Shown here one piece after another: positions 45,670 to 53,829 of a stretch of DNA of 64,000 bases. Origin of the DNA: Myxococcus hansupus (lineage in GTDB: Bacteria > Myxococcota > Myxococcia > Myxococcales > Myxococcaceae); NCBI RefSeq assembly GCF_000280925.3, contig NZ_CP012109.1:992001-1056000 (forward strand), written 5' to 3'. The notes beneath the pieces are model-generated. The model made no database searches and was not told the DNA's origin. It saw only the letters and a program-made list of their open reading frames with translations. Position 1 is the stretch's first letter. Each line of letters starts with the position of its first letter. Position numbers and translations under genes: made by a program.

Positions 45670-47850
45670 ATGTTTGAACTTCGCGGGCTCGGCCGAAAGG
45701 CCGCGCTCTGGATGACGCTCGTGTTCGTAGGATGCTCACACGAGGATTTTGCAGACGCGCTGAATGAAGCACCGGCCCATGCGCACGGGCTCGCCTCCAC
45801 CGGTTGGGTGAGCACGCCCAACATGTCCACGCAGCGACTGGACCATACGGCCACGGTGCTCCCCAACGGCCGGGTGCTGGTCGCCGGTGGCCAGTCGTCC
45901 ACGAGCGCCGAGCAGTACGACGTGGCCACCTCGCGGTGGCTGGGCGCGGGGCAGATGTCCGTCATGCGCCGCCGTCACACCGCGACGTTGCTGCCCAACG
46001 GAAAGGTGTTGGTGGTGGGCGGTGATTTCGCCGCCGCGACCACGGGTACCGCCGAGCTGTATGACGTCGCCACGGGGACCTGGTCCGCGACGGGGAGCCT
46101 GGACTCGTTGCGCTCGGGGCACACGGCCACGTTGCTCCTCAATGGCCAGGTGCTGGTGTTGGGCGGCGAGGATGGGACGGGCTCCGCGCTGCGCACGGCG
46201 CGTCTGTACAACGCGGAGACGGGCAGTTGGACGCCTGCTCACAGCATGGTCACCCAGCGCATGGGACACGCGGCGGCGCTGCTGCCCAACGGCAAGGTCC
46301 TGGTGACGGGAGGTCGCTCCAGCGCCTGGGGCTCCGTGCTGCGGACGGCGGAGGTGTATGACCCCGCCACCGGCCTGTGGACGCCCGCCGCGCCCATGGC
46401 CGCGCCGCGCGCGGGACACTCCGCGACGACGCTGCTGACCGGCAAGGTGCTGGTGGCGGGCGGCCTGGTGGATGACATCTCCGCGACGCGAAGCTCGGAG
46501 CTGTATGACGCGGCGTCGGGCGTCTGGGTCTCTGCTGGAAACCTGATGCCCGCCGACCGCGCGCATCACTCCGCGACGCTGCTTCATTCGGGCGAGGTGC
46601 TCATCACCGGTGGGACGGATGGCGGTGAGCCCTACCTCCGGAGCGCGGCGCTGTACGACCCCGTCAACGCGCTGTGGTCCAACACCTTCACGATGGGCAC
46701 CAGCCGGCTGGGCCATATCGCCGCGCTGTTGGGCTCGGGCGAGGTGTTGGTCGCGGGGGGCAGTCCGGACGGTGTCCTGCGCACCGCCACGTCGGAGCGC
46801 TACGTGCCGCCTTCGCTGCCGTGGCGCGCGACGGCGTCCATGGCGTCCTCGCGTTATCAGCATTCGTTGACGGTGCTGCCCGCCGGAGAGGTGCTGGCCG
46901 CGGGAGGCTCCGCCAATGGCAGCACGGCCCTCGCGGCCTCGGAGCTCTACTCGGAGGCCACGGGCACCTGGCGGCCGACGGGCGCGATGCAGAACGAGCG
47001 GTATCTCCACACGGCGACGGTGCTGCCCAACGGCAAGGTGCTGGCGGCGGGAGGACAGAGTCACTCGTCCGGCTACCTCACCACGGCGGAGCTGTACGAC
47101 GCGGCCACGGGGAGCTGGAGCACGACGGGGCCGATGGCGGGCCCGCGTGCGCGCCACACGGCGACGCTGATGCCCAACGGCCAGGTGCTGGTGGCGGGGG
47201 GCCGGATGAGCTCCAGCTTCTCCGGCATGCTCGCCACGGCGGAGCTGTATGACGCGGCCACGGGGACGTGGACGACGGCGAACCCCATGAGCCGCCGCCG
47301 CCAGTACCACACGGCCACATCGCTTCCGTCGGGCAAGGTGCTGGTCGTGGGCGGCAACACGCCGGAGGGGGACACGGCCACGGCGGAGGTCTACAGCCTG
47401 TCCACGGGACAGTGGACGTCCACGGGCTCGCTGTCCGGGACGCGCTACGGGCACTCCGCGGTGGCGCTGCCGTCGGGCAAGGTGCTGGTGTCCGGAGGCT
47501 GGGGGGCGCGGGGCGCGCTCGCGACCGCTGAAATCTATGACCCGGCGACGGGGACCTGGACCTCCGTGGCCTCCATGCAGCACGCGCGTTACGGGCCGCT
47601 GTCCACGTTGCTGCCCTCCGGCCGGGTGTTGGTGCTGGGCGGTGACGGCGGTGGCAACGTGGGGCTGCTGGCCTCCGCCGAGGTGTTCGATGTCGCGAGC
47701 GGCCAGTGGTTCAGCGCTGGCACGTTGCCCGCGGCGCTCACGAGCGCGGGGGTGGTGACGTTGAACGGCTCGGGCCGGGTGCTCGTGTCGGGAGGTTTGG
47801 GCACCAGCGGCACGTTGTCTGCCTCTGGGTTGTATTCGCCCGCGCCTTGA
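45670..47850 (+). CDS. Kelch-repeat lipoprotein with 14 repeats
   Basis: The protein has 726 residues and an AAGGA site upstream. The lipobox LVFVGC (Cys22) marks a lipoprotein. I count 14 kelch motifs of about 50 residues. Each is built as HTATLLPNGKVLVVGG followed by TAELYDVATGTW or a close variant, from LPNGRVLVAGG at the start to SGRVLVSGG at the end. Fourteen repeats would suit two seven-bladed beta-propellers. Such proteins bind sugars or proteins at the cell surface; here the ligand is unknown. No catalytic domain is present. A strong hairpin follows. Confidence 0.9.
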   Translation: MFELRGLGRKAALWMTLVFVGCSHEDFADALNEAPAHAHGLASTGWVSTPNMSTQRLDHTATVLPNGRVLVAGGQSSTSAEQYDVATSRWLGAGQMSVMRRRHTATLLPNGKVLVVGGDFAAATTGTAELYDVATGTWSATGSLDSLRSGHTATLLLNGQVLVLGGEDGTGSALRTARLYNAETGSWTPAHSMVTQRMGHAAALLPNGKVLVTGGRSSAWGSVLRTAEVYDPATGLWTPAAPMAAPRAGHSATTLLTGKVLVAGGLVDDISATRSSELYDAASGVWVSAGNLMPADRAHHSATLLHSGEVLITGGTDGGEPYLRSAALYDPVNALWSNTFTMGTSRLGHIAALLGSGEVLVAGGSPDGVLRTATSERYVPPSLPWRATASMASSRYQHSLTVLPAGEVLAAGGSANGSTALAASELYSEATGTWRPTGAMQNERYLHTATVLPNGKVLAAGGQSHSSGYLTTAELYDAATGSWSTTGPMAGPRARHTATLMPNGQVLVAGGRMSSSFSGMLATAELYDAATGTWTTANPMSRRRQYHTATSLPSGKVLVVGGNTPEGDTATAEVYSLSTGQWTSTGSLSGTRYGHSAVALPSGKVLVSGGWGARGALATAEIYDPATGTWTSVASMQHARYGPLSTLLPSGRVLVLGGDGGGNVGLLASAEVFDVASGQWFSAGTLPAALTSAGVVTLNGSGRVLVSGGLGTSGTLSASGLYSPAP

Positions 47851-47858
47851 GCGTGCGT

Positions 47859-47894
47859 CCCGCCCCGGGGGCTTCTGTCACCGGGGCGGGGTTT
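47859..47894 (+). terminator. Rho-independent terminator after the kelch gene
   Basis: CCCGCCCCGG (47859-47868) pairs perfectly with CCGGGGCGGG (47881-47890) across a 12-nt loop. GTTTC follows. It begins nine bases after the stop. Confidence 0.75.
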
Positions 47895-48024
47895 CGGATG
47901 CGCTGTGTGAAACAGCGTGAAGGTCCGGTTGTCGTCTACGTGATGGCGGTCCGCTTTCTGATGACGGCCCACGAGCGCCCGCTGCTCGAATTCGCCACCT
48001 GGGTTGCTTGGGGGGACGCATCAC

Positions 48025-49143
48025 ATGAAGTGGATTCAATCAGGGGTCGTGGCGGGGCTGTTCGCGGGCGTGCTGGGATTGCTCCCGGCGGGGGCCTGGG
48101 CGGGGGCGGCGAAGACGCAACACCCCGTGGTGTTCGCGCATGGCATGGGCGGGTTCGATGACCTGCTCGGCTATGACTATTGGGGAAATGACTTCGGCAT
48201 GTTCGTGGGCAAGGCCTGCGCGACGCGCTTCGAGGTGAACTGCAACAGCGACCTCGACCCGGGGCAGCGCGCCTTCGTCGCGCAGGTGGCGGCCTTCCAG
48301 TCCTCGGAGGTGCGCGGGCTGGACCTGGCGGACGACATCGAGGGGTTCATGGCGACGGCGGGTGTGTCGAAGGTGAGCATCATTGGCCATTCGCAGGGCG
48401 GCATCGACGCGCGGAAGGCGGCGCGGGTGCTGCGCGAGCGGCGAGGTGTCACCTCCGTGGTGGTGCTGGCGAGTATCGCGTCGCCGCACCGGGGCTCGCC
48501 GGTGGCCAAATACATCCTGGACCAGAAGCCCGGCGTCACCAGCGTCATCGCGGCGCTGGCGCGCTACTACGGAAACTCCGTCTATGAACCGGGGAATGAC
48601 GCCTACGCGGCGGCGAAGCAGCTCGTCTACAACGACTACTCCGCCACGGATGGCGTCGTCACGGGGATGAAGGTCTTCAACGAGAAGTACCCCGTGAGCA
48701 GTAACTACGCGGAGCGGTATGTGTCCCTCATCACCGCGCAGCACGGGGTGAACGTGAATCCCGCGCTGTATCTGTTGAAGGAGTTTCTCTTCGACATCGA
48801 CGGCAATGGCTACTGCGTGGGAGACGGCGACAACGACGGCGCGGCGGGCTGCGGCGACGGCGTCCGCAACGAGGCGGATGACGACGGCGTGGTGGGCATC
48901 AACTCGCAGCAGATGGGCCGCCGGTTGCGCTACCACGACGCCCTCTTCGGCTTTGATTCAGTGCTGGAGGACACGTCCATTCCGGCGCTCACCGACCTCA
49001 ACGCGCCTTCACGCCTCCAGAGCACGTCCATGTCCAGCGTGGTGCCGCAGGACCACCTGGACGTGGTGGGCGTGGGCCCGGACCTCTTCGACGAGCCCGA
49101 GTTCTACGCCGCGCTCATCCATTACATCTCCGTGCACGACTGA
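48025..49143 (+). CDS. Secreted triacylglycerol lipase (family I.1/I.2-like)
   Basis: The protein has 372 residues, with ATG 48025 opening a signal peptide (WIQSGVVAGLFAGVLGLLPAGAWA). HPVVFAHGMGGFDDLLGYDYW is the oxyanion region of Pseudomonas/Burkholderia-type lipases. The nucleophile Ser is in IIGHSQGGIDAR. The C-terminus has PQDHLDVVG, a likely catalytic His. An Asp-rich stretch (GDGDNDGAAGCGDG) may bind calcium. Relatives need a dedicated foldase (Lif), and none is next to this gene. It probably acts outside the cell during feeding on prey or lipids. Confidence 0.9.
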   Translation: MKWIQSGVVAGLFAGVLGLLPAGAWAGAAKTQHPVVFAHGMGGFDDLLGYDYWGNDFGMFVGKACATRFEVNCNSDLDPGQRAFVAQVAAFQSSEVRGLDLADDIEGFMATAGVSKVSIIGHSQGGIDARKAARVLRERRGVTSVVVLASIASPHRGSPVAKYILDQKPGVTSVIAALARYYGNSVYEPGNDAYAAAKQLVYNDYSATDGVVTGMKVFNEKYPVSSNYAERYVSLITAQHGVNVNPALYLLKEFLFDIDGNGYCVGDGDNDGAAGCGDGVRNEADDDGVVGINSQQMGRRLRYHDALFGFDSVLEDTSIPALTDLNAPSRLQSTSMSSVVPQDHLDVVGVGPDLFDEPEFYAALIHYISVHD

Positions 49144-49154
49144 CGCGGTGGTGT

Positions 49155-50057
49155 TCAGGCGCCTGGCTGCGGGGCTTCGACCTCTTCGGACTCCACGCCG
49201 TAGTACGCCAGGCACTCCACCTCGCGGCCCCGCACCACGCGCCGCCCGTCGAGCGGTCCGCCGTGCGCGGTGACGACGGTGCACTGACCCTCGTCGTCTT
49301 CCTGGTCGTAGTAGAGGACCACCCAGTCATGGGTGGCGCCCTGCTGGTGGGCCAGTGCCGTGTTGGAGAAGAGGGCGCGGAAGTTCCAGTCCTCCAGCTT
49401 GCGGCGGAGCACGGGCAGCCACGCCTCGCCAGAGGGGTTGAAGCGGCGAGGGGCAATCCGTCGCAGCTCGCCCGCGGCCGCGCGCCGGCGGTACTCCTCG
49501 TCCACTTGGAGCACCACGCCCACGTCGGGCCGAGGGCCTTCATCCCGGCCCTCGTCGCGTCGCGCCGCGCCTCGTCGCTCCCTGCCGAGGCGCGCGCCGA
49601 GCAGCTCGCGCACCTGCTCGCCTCGGCGCGGGCCAAAGCCCTCCACGCGCTCCAGCCGCCCGTCGTGCGCCGCCTGCTCCAGCTCCTCCAGGGAGCGGAT
49701 GCCCAGCTCGTCATGGATGCGCCGGGCCAGCTCGGCGCCAATGCCTGGCACGCTGGCCAGGAGCTGCTCGGGGGAGTGCTCCGACTCCAGCCGCTGGAGC
49801 AGGGACAGTTGCCCGGTGCGAATCAGCTCCGCCATCGCCGCCGCGATGCTCTTGCCCACGCCGGGGAGCTTCTTCAGCCCGGCTTCGCCTTCCTCGGCGA
49901 GCAGCTCGGCCACGGATTGGGGCCACTGCGCGACGGTGTCCGCGGCCTTCCGGTAGGCGCCGACCCGGAAGGGCATCGCGTCCTGCTCTTCCAGCAGGTC
50001 CGCGACACGCTCCAGCGCGTCGGCGATGTCGATGTTGTCCTTCCAGGCAACGCCCAT
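49155..50057 (-). CDS. Helix-hairpin-helix DNA-binding protein (PolX N-terminal-like)
   Basis: The protein has 300 residues, starting at ATG 50057. Residues about 8-75 match the HhH_8 domain at the N-terminus of X-family polymerases (IADALERVADLLEEQDAMPF, FRVGAYRKAADTV). Two helix-hairpin-helix elements follow (LKKLPGVGKSIAAAM and LLASVPGIGAELARRIH), then VEGFGPRRGEQV. There is no polymerase nucleotidyl-transfer domain and no PHP domain. The C-terminal half (WVVLYYDQEDDEGQCTVVTA) is of unknown function and probably beta-rich. It likely binds damaged or structured DNA. Confidence 0.82.
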   Translation of the reverse strand: MGVAWKDNIDIADALERVADLLEEQDAMPFRVGAYRKAADTVAQWPQSVAELLAEEGEAGLKKLPGVGKSIAAAMAELIRTGQLSLLQRLESEHSPEQLLASVPGIGAELARRIHDELGIRSLEELEQAAHDGRLERVEGFGPRRGEQVRELLGARLGRERRGAARRDEGRDEGPRPDVGVVLQVDEEYRRRAAAGELRRIAPRRFNPSGEAWLPVLRRKLEDWNFRALFSNTALAHQQGATHDWVVLYYDQEDDEGQCTVVTAHGGPLDGRRVVRGREVECLAYYGVESEEVEAPQPGA

Positions 50058-50162
50058 GGCTGCCTTGAAGGTGGGACGGGCGCGGAGGGGCGGCCACCCC
50101 GCGCGGCCATGCGCTCGGTGGGCAGCCGACGGGGCGTTCGCCTGCCCTCCAGGCAGCGGCGC

Positions 50163-51554
50163 TCAGCGGGGCGCGTCCTCGGAGGCGCGAGGTCCTTCGA
50201 TGACGACCCTCAAGCCGCGCGGCGAGTTGGGCGCGAAGGCGAGCGAGAAGCCGACGCGGTGGCACAGCTCACGGACGATGGAGAGGCCCAGTCCGCTGCC
50301 CCGGGTCGCCCGCCGCCGCGTGGCCTGTGTGCGGAACCCGCGTTCGCCCATGCGTCCGAGCTCCTCCGCCGTGAGTCCTGGGCCGTCATCGAGCACGGTG
50401 AGCCGGAAGCGCCCGGGTTCTGCGTCCTCGAGCACGGCGACGACGTGGCCACCTTCCTCGCCGTGGGTGACCGCGTTGTGGAGCAGGTTGCCCAGGGCCT
50501 GCTCCAGCATCGTGGGATTGCAGCGCACCCAGAGCGCCTCGTCGGGTCGAGAGCACTCCACGGTCAGCCCCAGCAGTCGCGCGAGCCGTTGGAGCCTGCG
50601 CACCACGCGCTCCATCGTCTGCCCCAACTCCACGCGTGGGTCTCCCGCCGTCGGGTCGACGCCCTCTCCGAGCTGGCAAGCGAGGTGGAGGTTGTCCACC
50701 AGCGACGTGAGGTAGACGGTGTCCTCGAGGCCCTGGCGGAGGAGCGCGGCGGCCGGCTCGGTGGGCGTCGTCGAGGCCAGCTCCAGCGACAACTGGAGCG
50801 AAGCGATGGGCGTCTTCAAGTCATGTGCGACGTCCGCGAGGTGTCGCTCCAGCGCGGACTTCTGGGCCTCGATGTGGGTCGCGTCCTCCTGGACACGGGC
50901 ATGGGTGGTGTCGAGCACCCGTGACAGCTCGCCCAGCTCATCGTCCTGGCCATCCGCCGCGGAGCGGTACCGTGTCGCCCCGAGCATCCCCGCCGCCCGA
51001 TGAAGCCGGCGGAGGCGTTGGAGGAGGGGATGGACGACGACGAAGGTGGACAGCGTCGCCGCGAGCATCGTGAAGAGGACGGCGGACACGAGGACCCAGA
51101 CGCCCACCGTGGCGCGCTCGTGCATGGGCGGCCAGCGGAACTCCAGGAGACTGCAGGGGCCGGCCTCCGCGAGCTTCAGCAGCGAGGCCCCCGCCCATGC
51201 GGAGTCCGGATGGAAGAGCGGGAGGTAGAAACGGGAGGGCTCACGTTCGCCTCGCGCGAGCCGTGCCATCAGCTCGGGGTCGGGCCCTGTATCAGGCGTG
51301 CCCGGCCCCACCTGGGCAAGGTCGAAGGCCCGCACCTCCACCCCGTCCGGACTCCGGAAGTGCCATCCCGGCGTCGTCCGGCACTCCGAGGGCTGGGGCG
51401 CGAGCACCAGGGCTGCGGACATCCGGATGCCATGCGTCAGCGCGGCATCCACGCCCAGGACAATCGCGAGGACGGAGGCCCCCAGCGTCCCCAACAGGCC
51501 CAGGAGCGCGGAGGCCACGAGGATGCGTTGGGCCAGACGGTTGCGCAGCCTCAC
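50163..51554 (-). CDS. Membrane sensor histidine kinase
   Basis: The protein has 463 residues, with GTG 51554 overlapping the regulator stop by 4 nt. Two membrane segments, about 10-36 (ILVASALLGLLGTLGASVLA) and 150-172 (VGVWVLVSAVLFTMLAATLS), flank a periplasmic domain of about 110 residues. HAMP-like sequence leads to HisKA with LADVAHDLKTPIASLQ. The ATPase domain has LLHNAVTHGEE, DDGPGLTAEE and GSGLGLSIV. It forms a two-component pair with the OmpR-type regulator. The stimulus is unknown. Confidence 0.93.
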   Translation of the reverse strand: MRLRNRLAQRILVASALLGLLGTLGASVLAIVLGVDAALTHGIRMSAALVLAPQPSECRTTPGWHFRSPDGVEVRAFDLAQVGPGTPDTGPDPELMARLARGEREPSRFYLPLFHPDSAWAGASLLKLAEAGPCSLLEFRWPPMHERATVGVWVLVSAVLFTMLAATLSTFVVVHPLLQRLRRLHRAAGMLGATRYRSAADGQDDELGELSRVLDTTHARVQEDATHIEAQKSALERHLADVAHDLKTPIASLQLSLELASTTPTEPAAALLRQGLEDTVYLTSLVDNLHLACQLGEGVDPTAGDPRVELGQTMERVVRRLQRLARLLGLTVECSRPDEALWVRCNPTMLEQALGNLLHNAVTHGEEGGHVVAVLEDAEPGRFRLTVLDDGPGLTAEELGRMGERGFRTQATRRRATRGSGLGLSIVRELCHRVGFSLAFAPNSPRGLRVVIEGPRASEDAPR

Positions 51555-52240
51555 CGGGGCTCCTCGTCGGGGACGAACCGGTAGCCAATCCCCCAGGACG
51601 TCTGGATGCGCGTGCCCGCCGGCCCCAGCTTCTTTCGGATGCGTGCGATGTGCGAGTCCACGGTCCGGTCATCGCGCTCCTCGCTGGGCGGCAGCGCGTG
51701 CTGGGCAATCTGCGCGCGTGTCAGGGCCCGCCCCGGGCGCTCCGCGAGATAGGCGAGCACGTCGAACTCGTGGCGCGTGAAGGGCAGGGCGCCGGCGCCT
51801 TCGCGGCTCGCCTCGCGGGCATCGAGGTCCAGGCTCACATCATCCCAGCGCAGCACGCGCCGCGGGCGCTCTTCCTGGAGGAGGAGCCGGGCGCGGATGC
51901 GAGCGACCAGCTCCTCCATCCAGAAGGGCTTGGGGAGGTAGTCCACCGCCCCCAGTCCAAAGGAGCGCAGCCGGGCCTCCAGTTCCTGTCTCGCGGTGAG
52001 GACGATGACGGGGACGCGGAGCCGGAAGCGCCAGGCCTCCAGTAACTCGAAGCCGTCCTGCCCGGGCAGGTTGAGGTCCAGCACGACGAGGTCAGGGCGC
52101 TCGCGCTCGGCCATTTCGAGCGCGAGCACTCCGTCCGTGGCGAGCGAGACCTGGAAGCCCGCGAGCTTCAATCCACGCACGATGCCGGCGGCGATGGGGG
52201 CATCGTCCTCCACGACCAGGATGCGCGAAGGTGGGTTCAT
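51551..52240 (-). CDS. OmpR-family response regulator
   Basis: The protein has 229 residues from ATG 52240 (a GTG two codons earlier is possible). The receiver has ILVVEDDAPIAAGI, Asp in LVVLDLNLPGQDG, IVLTARQE and YLPKPFWMEEL. The winged-helix domain has LPFTRHEFDVLAYLAERPG and RTVDSHIARIRKKLG, ending WGIGYRFVPD. It is the DNA-binding partner of the overlapping kinase. Target genes are unknown. Confidence 0.94.
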   Translation of the reverse strand: MNPPSRILVVEDDAPIAAGIVRGLKLAGFQVSLATDGVLALEMAERERPDLVVLDLNLPGQDGFELLEAWRFRLRVPVIVLTARQELEARLRSFGLGAVDYLPKPFWMEELVARIRARLLLQEERPRRVLRWDDVSLDLDAREASREGAGALPFTRHEFDVLAYLAERPGRALTRAQIAQHALPPSEERDDRTVDSHIARIRKKLGPAGTRIQTSWGIGYRFVPDEEPR

Positions 52241-52283
52241 GGACACGGGCCCCAGGTGGGTCTCGTCGCGTCAGCGCTGTCGC

Positions 52284-53246
52284 TCAGTACACCCAGGTGT
52301 AGCCGCAACTGACGGTGGCGCTCACGCCGTCTTTGGAGAAGTTACTGAGCTCCGCGCCAAGGCACACGACGAGGCCCGCGAGGTCGAGCCTGCCAGTCGT
52401 GGCGAAGGCCGTCCATTCCTTCTCGGTGACGGGCATCTTGAAGATGACCTGGGTGCCACCGCAGAACTTGCCGGCGCCCGCCCCAAGGCTGACCGCGAGC
52501 ACGGGGCCGGCGAGCTTGGAGGGCATGTCGGCCCACGCGCCAAACTGGAAGTTCATCGAGACACCCTGGGTGATGCCCGCGACGCCTCCGATGCCGAAGA
52601 AGCCCCGGAGCTGCGTCTGCGCCGGGTGGTCGAAGGCGACGCCGACGCTGCCCTCGACGCCTGCGCCGAAGGTCCCGCTGCCGCCGCTGCCAATGGAGAG
52701 GGTTCCGAGCCCCCTGCTCCGGGCATTGTTGCCGGTGCGCTGGACCGACTCGTCCTGAGACAGCGAGCTGACTGTCTTCCGCGTGTCCTCGTCCTTCTTC
52801 TTTTGGGAGGACTGGCCCACGAGGAAGTCCACCTCCTGGTGGCGGGTGGGGTTCGTCAGCAGCGCGTAGCCCGTCTCCGCCATGTCCTCGATGAGGGGCA
52901 GGTACTTGCGGTAGACGTCCTCGGCCAGCGCCTCGGCGACGTCGCTCAGCGCGTCCGTGAGGAAGCGGGTGGACAGCTCCACCACCTCGTTCCACGCGGC
53001 CTCCCCAGCAGCCAGGGACTCCGCATAGGCCTGCTCCGCCAGCTTCGCGGTGTCGCGGGTGATCGCGTCGACCTCCCGGGCGAGCTGCTCGGCCTCGCGG
53101 CTCACCTGGTTGCTCACGGTGCCCGCCGTACCGGTGACGGCGCCGGCCGCCTGGTTGGCGGTGTTCGCCACCGTGTTGCCCGCCTGCTTCGCCGTCTTCT
53201 TGACCTTCTTCACTGCCTTCTTGAACGACTTGCTGAGGCTCGACAT
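52284..53246 (-). CDS. Lys/Ala-rich amphipathic protein with Gly-rich C-terminal domain (unknown)
   Basis: The protein has 320 residues, with ATG 53246 preceded by AGGGGG. The first 60 residues (SKSFKKAVKKVKKTAKQAGN, then NTVANTANQAAGAVTGTAGT) form a basic amphipathic helix like those of apolipoproteins or phasins. A central acidic helical region (RFLTDALSDVAEALAEDVYR) precedes a C-terminal half rich in Gly and aromatic residues (GSGGSGTFGAGVEGSVGVAF, FFGIGGVAGITQGVSMNF), with two spaced Cys. It is probably beta-rich and ends CGYTWVY. There is no signal peptide. The family is not recognised; it may be myxobacteria-specific. Confidence 0.78.
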   Translation of the reverse strand: MSSLSKSFKKAVKKVKKTAKQAGNTVANTANQAAGAVTGTAGTVSNQVSREAEQLAREVDAITRDTAKLAEQAYAESLAAGEAAWNEVVELSTRFLTDALSDVAEALAEDVYRKYLPLIEDMAETGYALLTNPTRHQEVDFLVGQSSQKKKDEDTRKTVSSLSQDESVQRTGNNARSRGLGTLSIGSGGSGTFGAGVEGSVGVAFDHPAQTQLRGFFGIGGVAGITQGVSMNFQFGAWADMPSKLAGPVLAVSLGAGAGKFCGGTQVIFKMPVTEKEWTAFATTGRLDLAGLVVCLGAELSNFSKDGVSATVSCGYTWVY

Positions 53247-53320
53247 GTGTGGGGACCCCCTCGGCTGCGTTGAGGGACCCACCTTGCGGGAGAAGTATGG
53301 AGGCTCTGTGGAGCGCGCCG

Positions 53321-53716
53321 TCAGCCGCCTTCCGGGACGATGGCGTCCGCTTCGATTTCCACCAGGATTTCGGGGGCAATGAGGCGGCTGACCTCCACCA
53401 TGGAGGTGGCGGGGCGGATGTGGGCGAACACCTCGCCGTGCGCGCGGCCCACCGCCTCCCACTGTTGGATGTCCACGACGTACATGCGCGTGCGCACCAC
53501 GTCCTCCAGGCGGGCGCCCAGGGCCTCGAGCGCGGCCTGGATGTTCTGGAGGGCTCGCCGCGCCTGGATGTACGCGTCTCCGACTCCAACGATGTTTCCG
53601 TGGGCGTCGGTGGCCGTCGTCCCGGACACGGAGACGAAAGGGCCCACACGGACGGCGCGCGAGTACCCCACACGGGGCTCCCAAGGGGTTCCAGTGGAAT
53701 GCTGGGTGCGCTTCAT
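53321..53716 (-). CDS. RidA family protein (YjgF/YER057c/UK114)
   Basis: The protein has 131 residues from ATG 53716, with GGGAG upstream. The family core is [15 protein letters not shown], then [29 protein letters not shown] and [21 protein letters not shown]. RidA proteins hydrolyse reactive enamine/imine intermediates when the conserved Arg is present; RTRMYV carries that Arg. Length is typical. It is divergent from prfC across a 113-bp gap with nested inverted repeats. Confidence 0.92.
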   Translation of the reverse strand: MKRTQHSTGTPWEPRVGYSRAVRVGPFVSVSGTTATDAHGNIVGVGDAYIQARRALQNIQAALEALGARLEDVVRTRMYVVDIQQWEAVGRAHGEVFAHIRPATSMVEVSRLIAPEILVEIEADAIVPEGG

Positions 53717-53772
53717 CGGGGCTCCCGGGGTAGGTGGGGGTCGGCAGCCTTGCACGGGGCCCGGTCCGGGCG

Positions 53773-53797
53773 GCAAGCGCCGCTTGCAAGCTGCAAG
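53773..53797. promoter_or_regulatory. Nested inverted repeats between ridA-like gene and prfC
   Basis: GCAAGCG (53773-53779) and CGCTTGC (53781-53787) form a near-perfect dyad with one central base. It overlaps TTGCA...TGCAA just downstream. It lies about 40 bp before prfC in the divergent gap and is a possible operator. Confidence 0.3.
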
Positions 53798-53829
53798 GAA
53801 ACACCGCCCGTGATAGTTGGCCCCGGGTC

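Noticed and set aside
45820-47800. DNA tandem repeat array
   Set aside because: The repetition is at protein level (kelch motifs); the nucleotide repeats are diverged.
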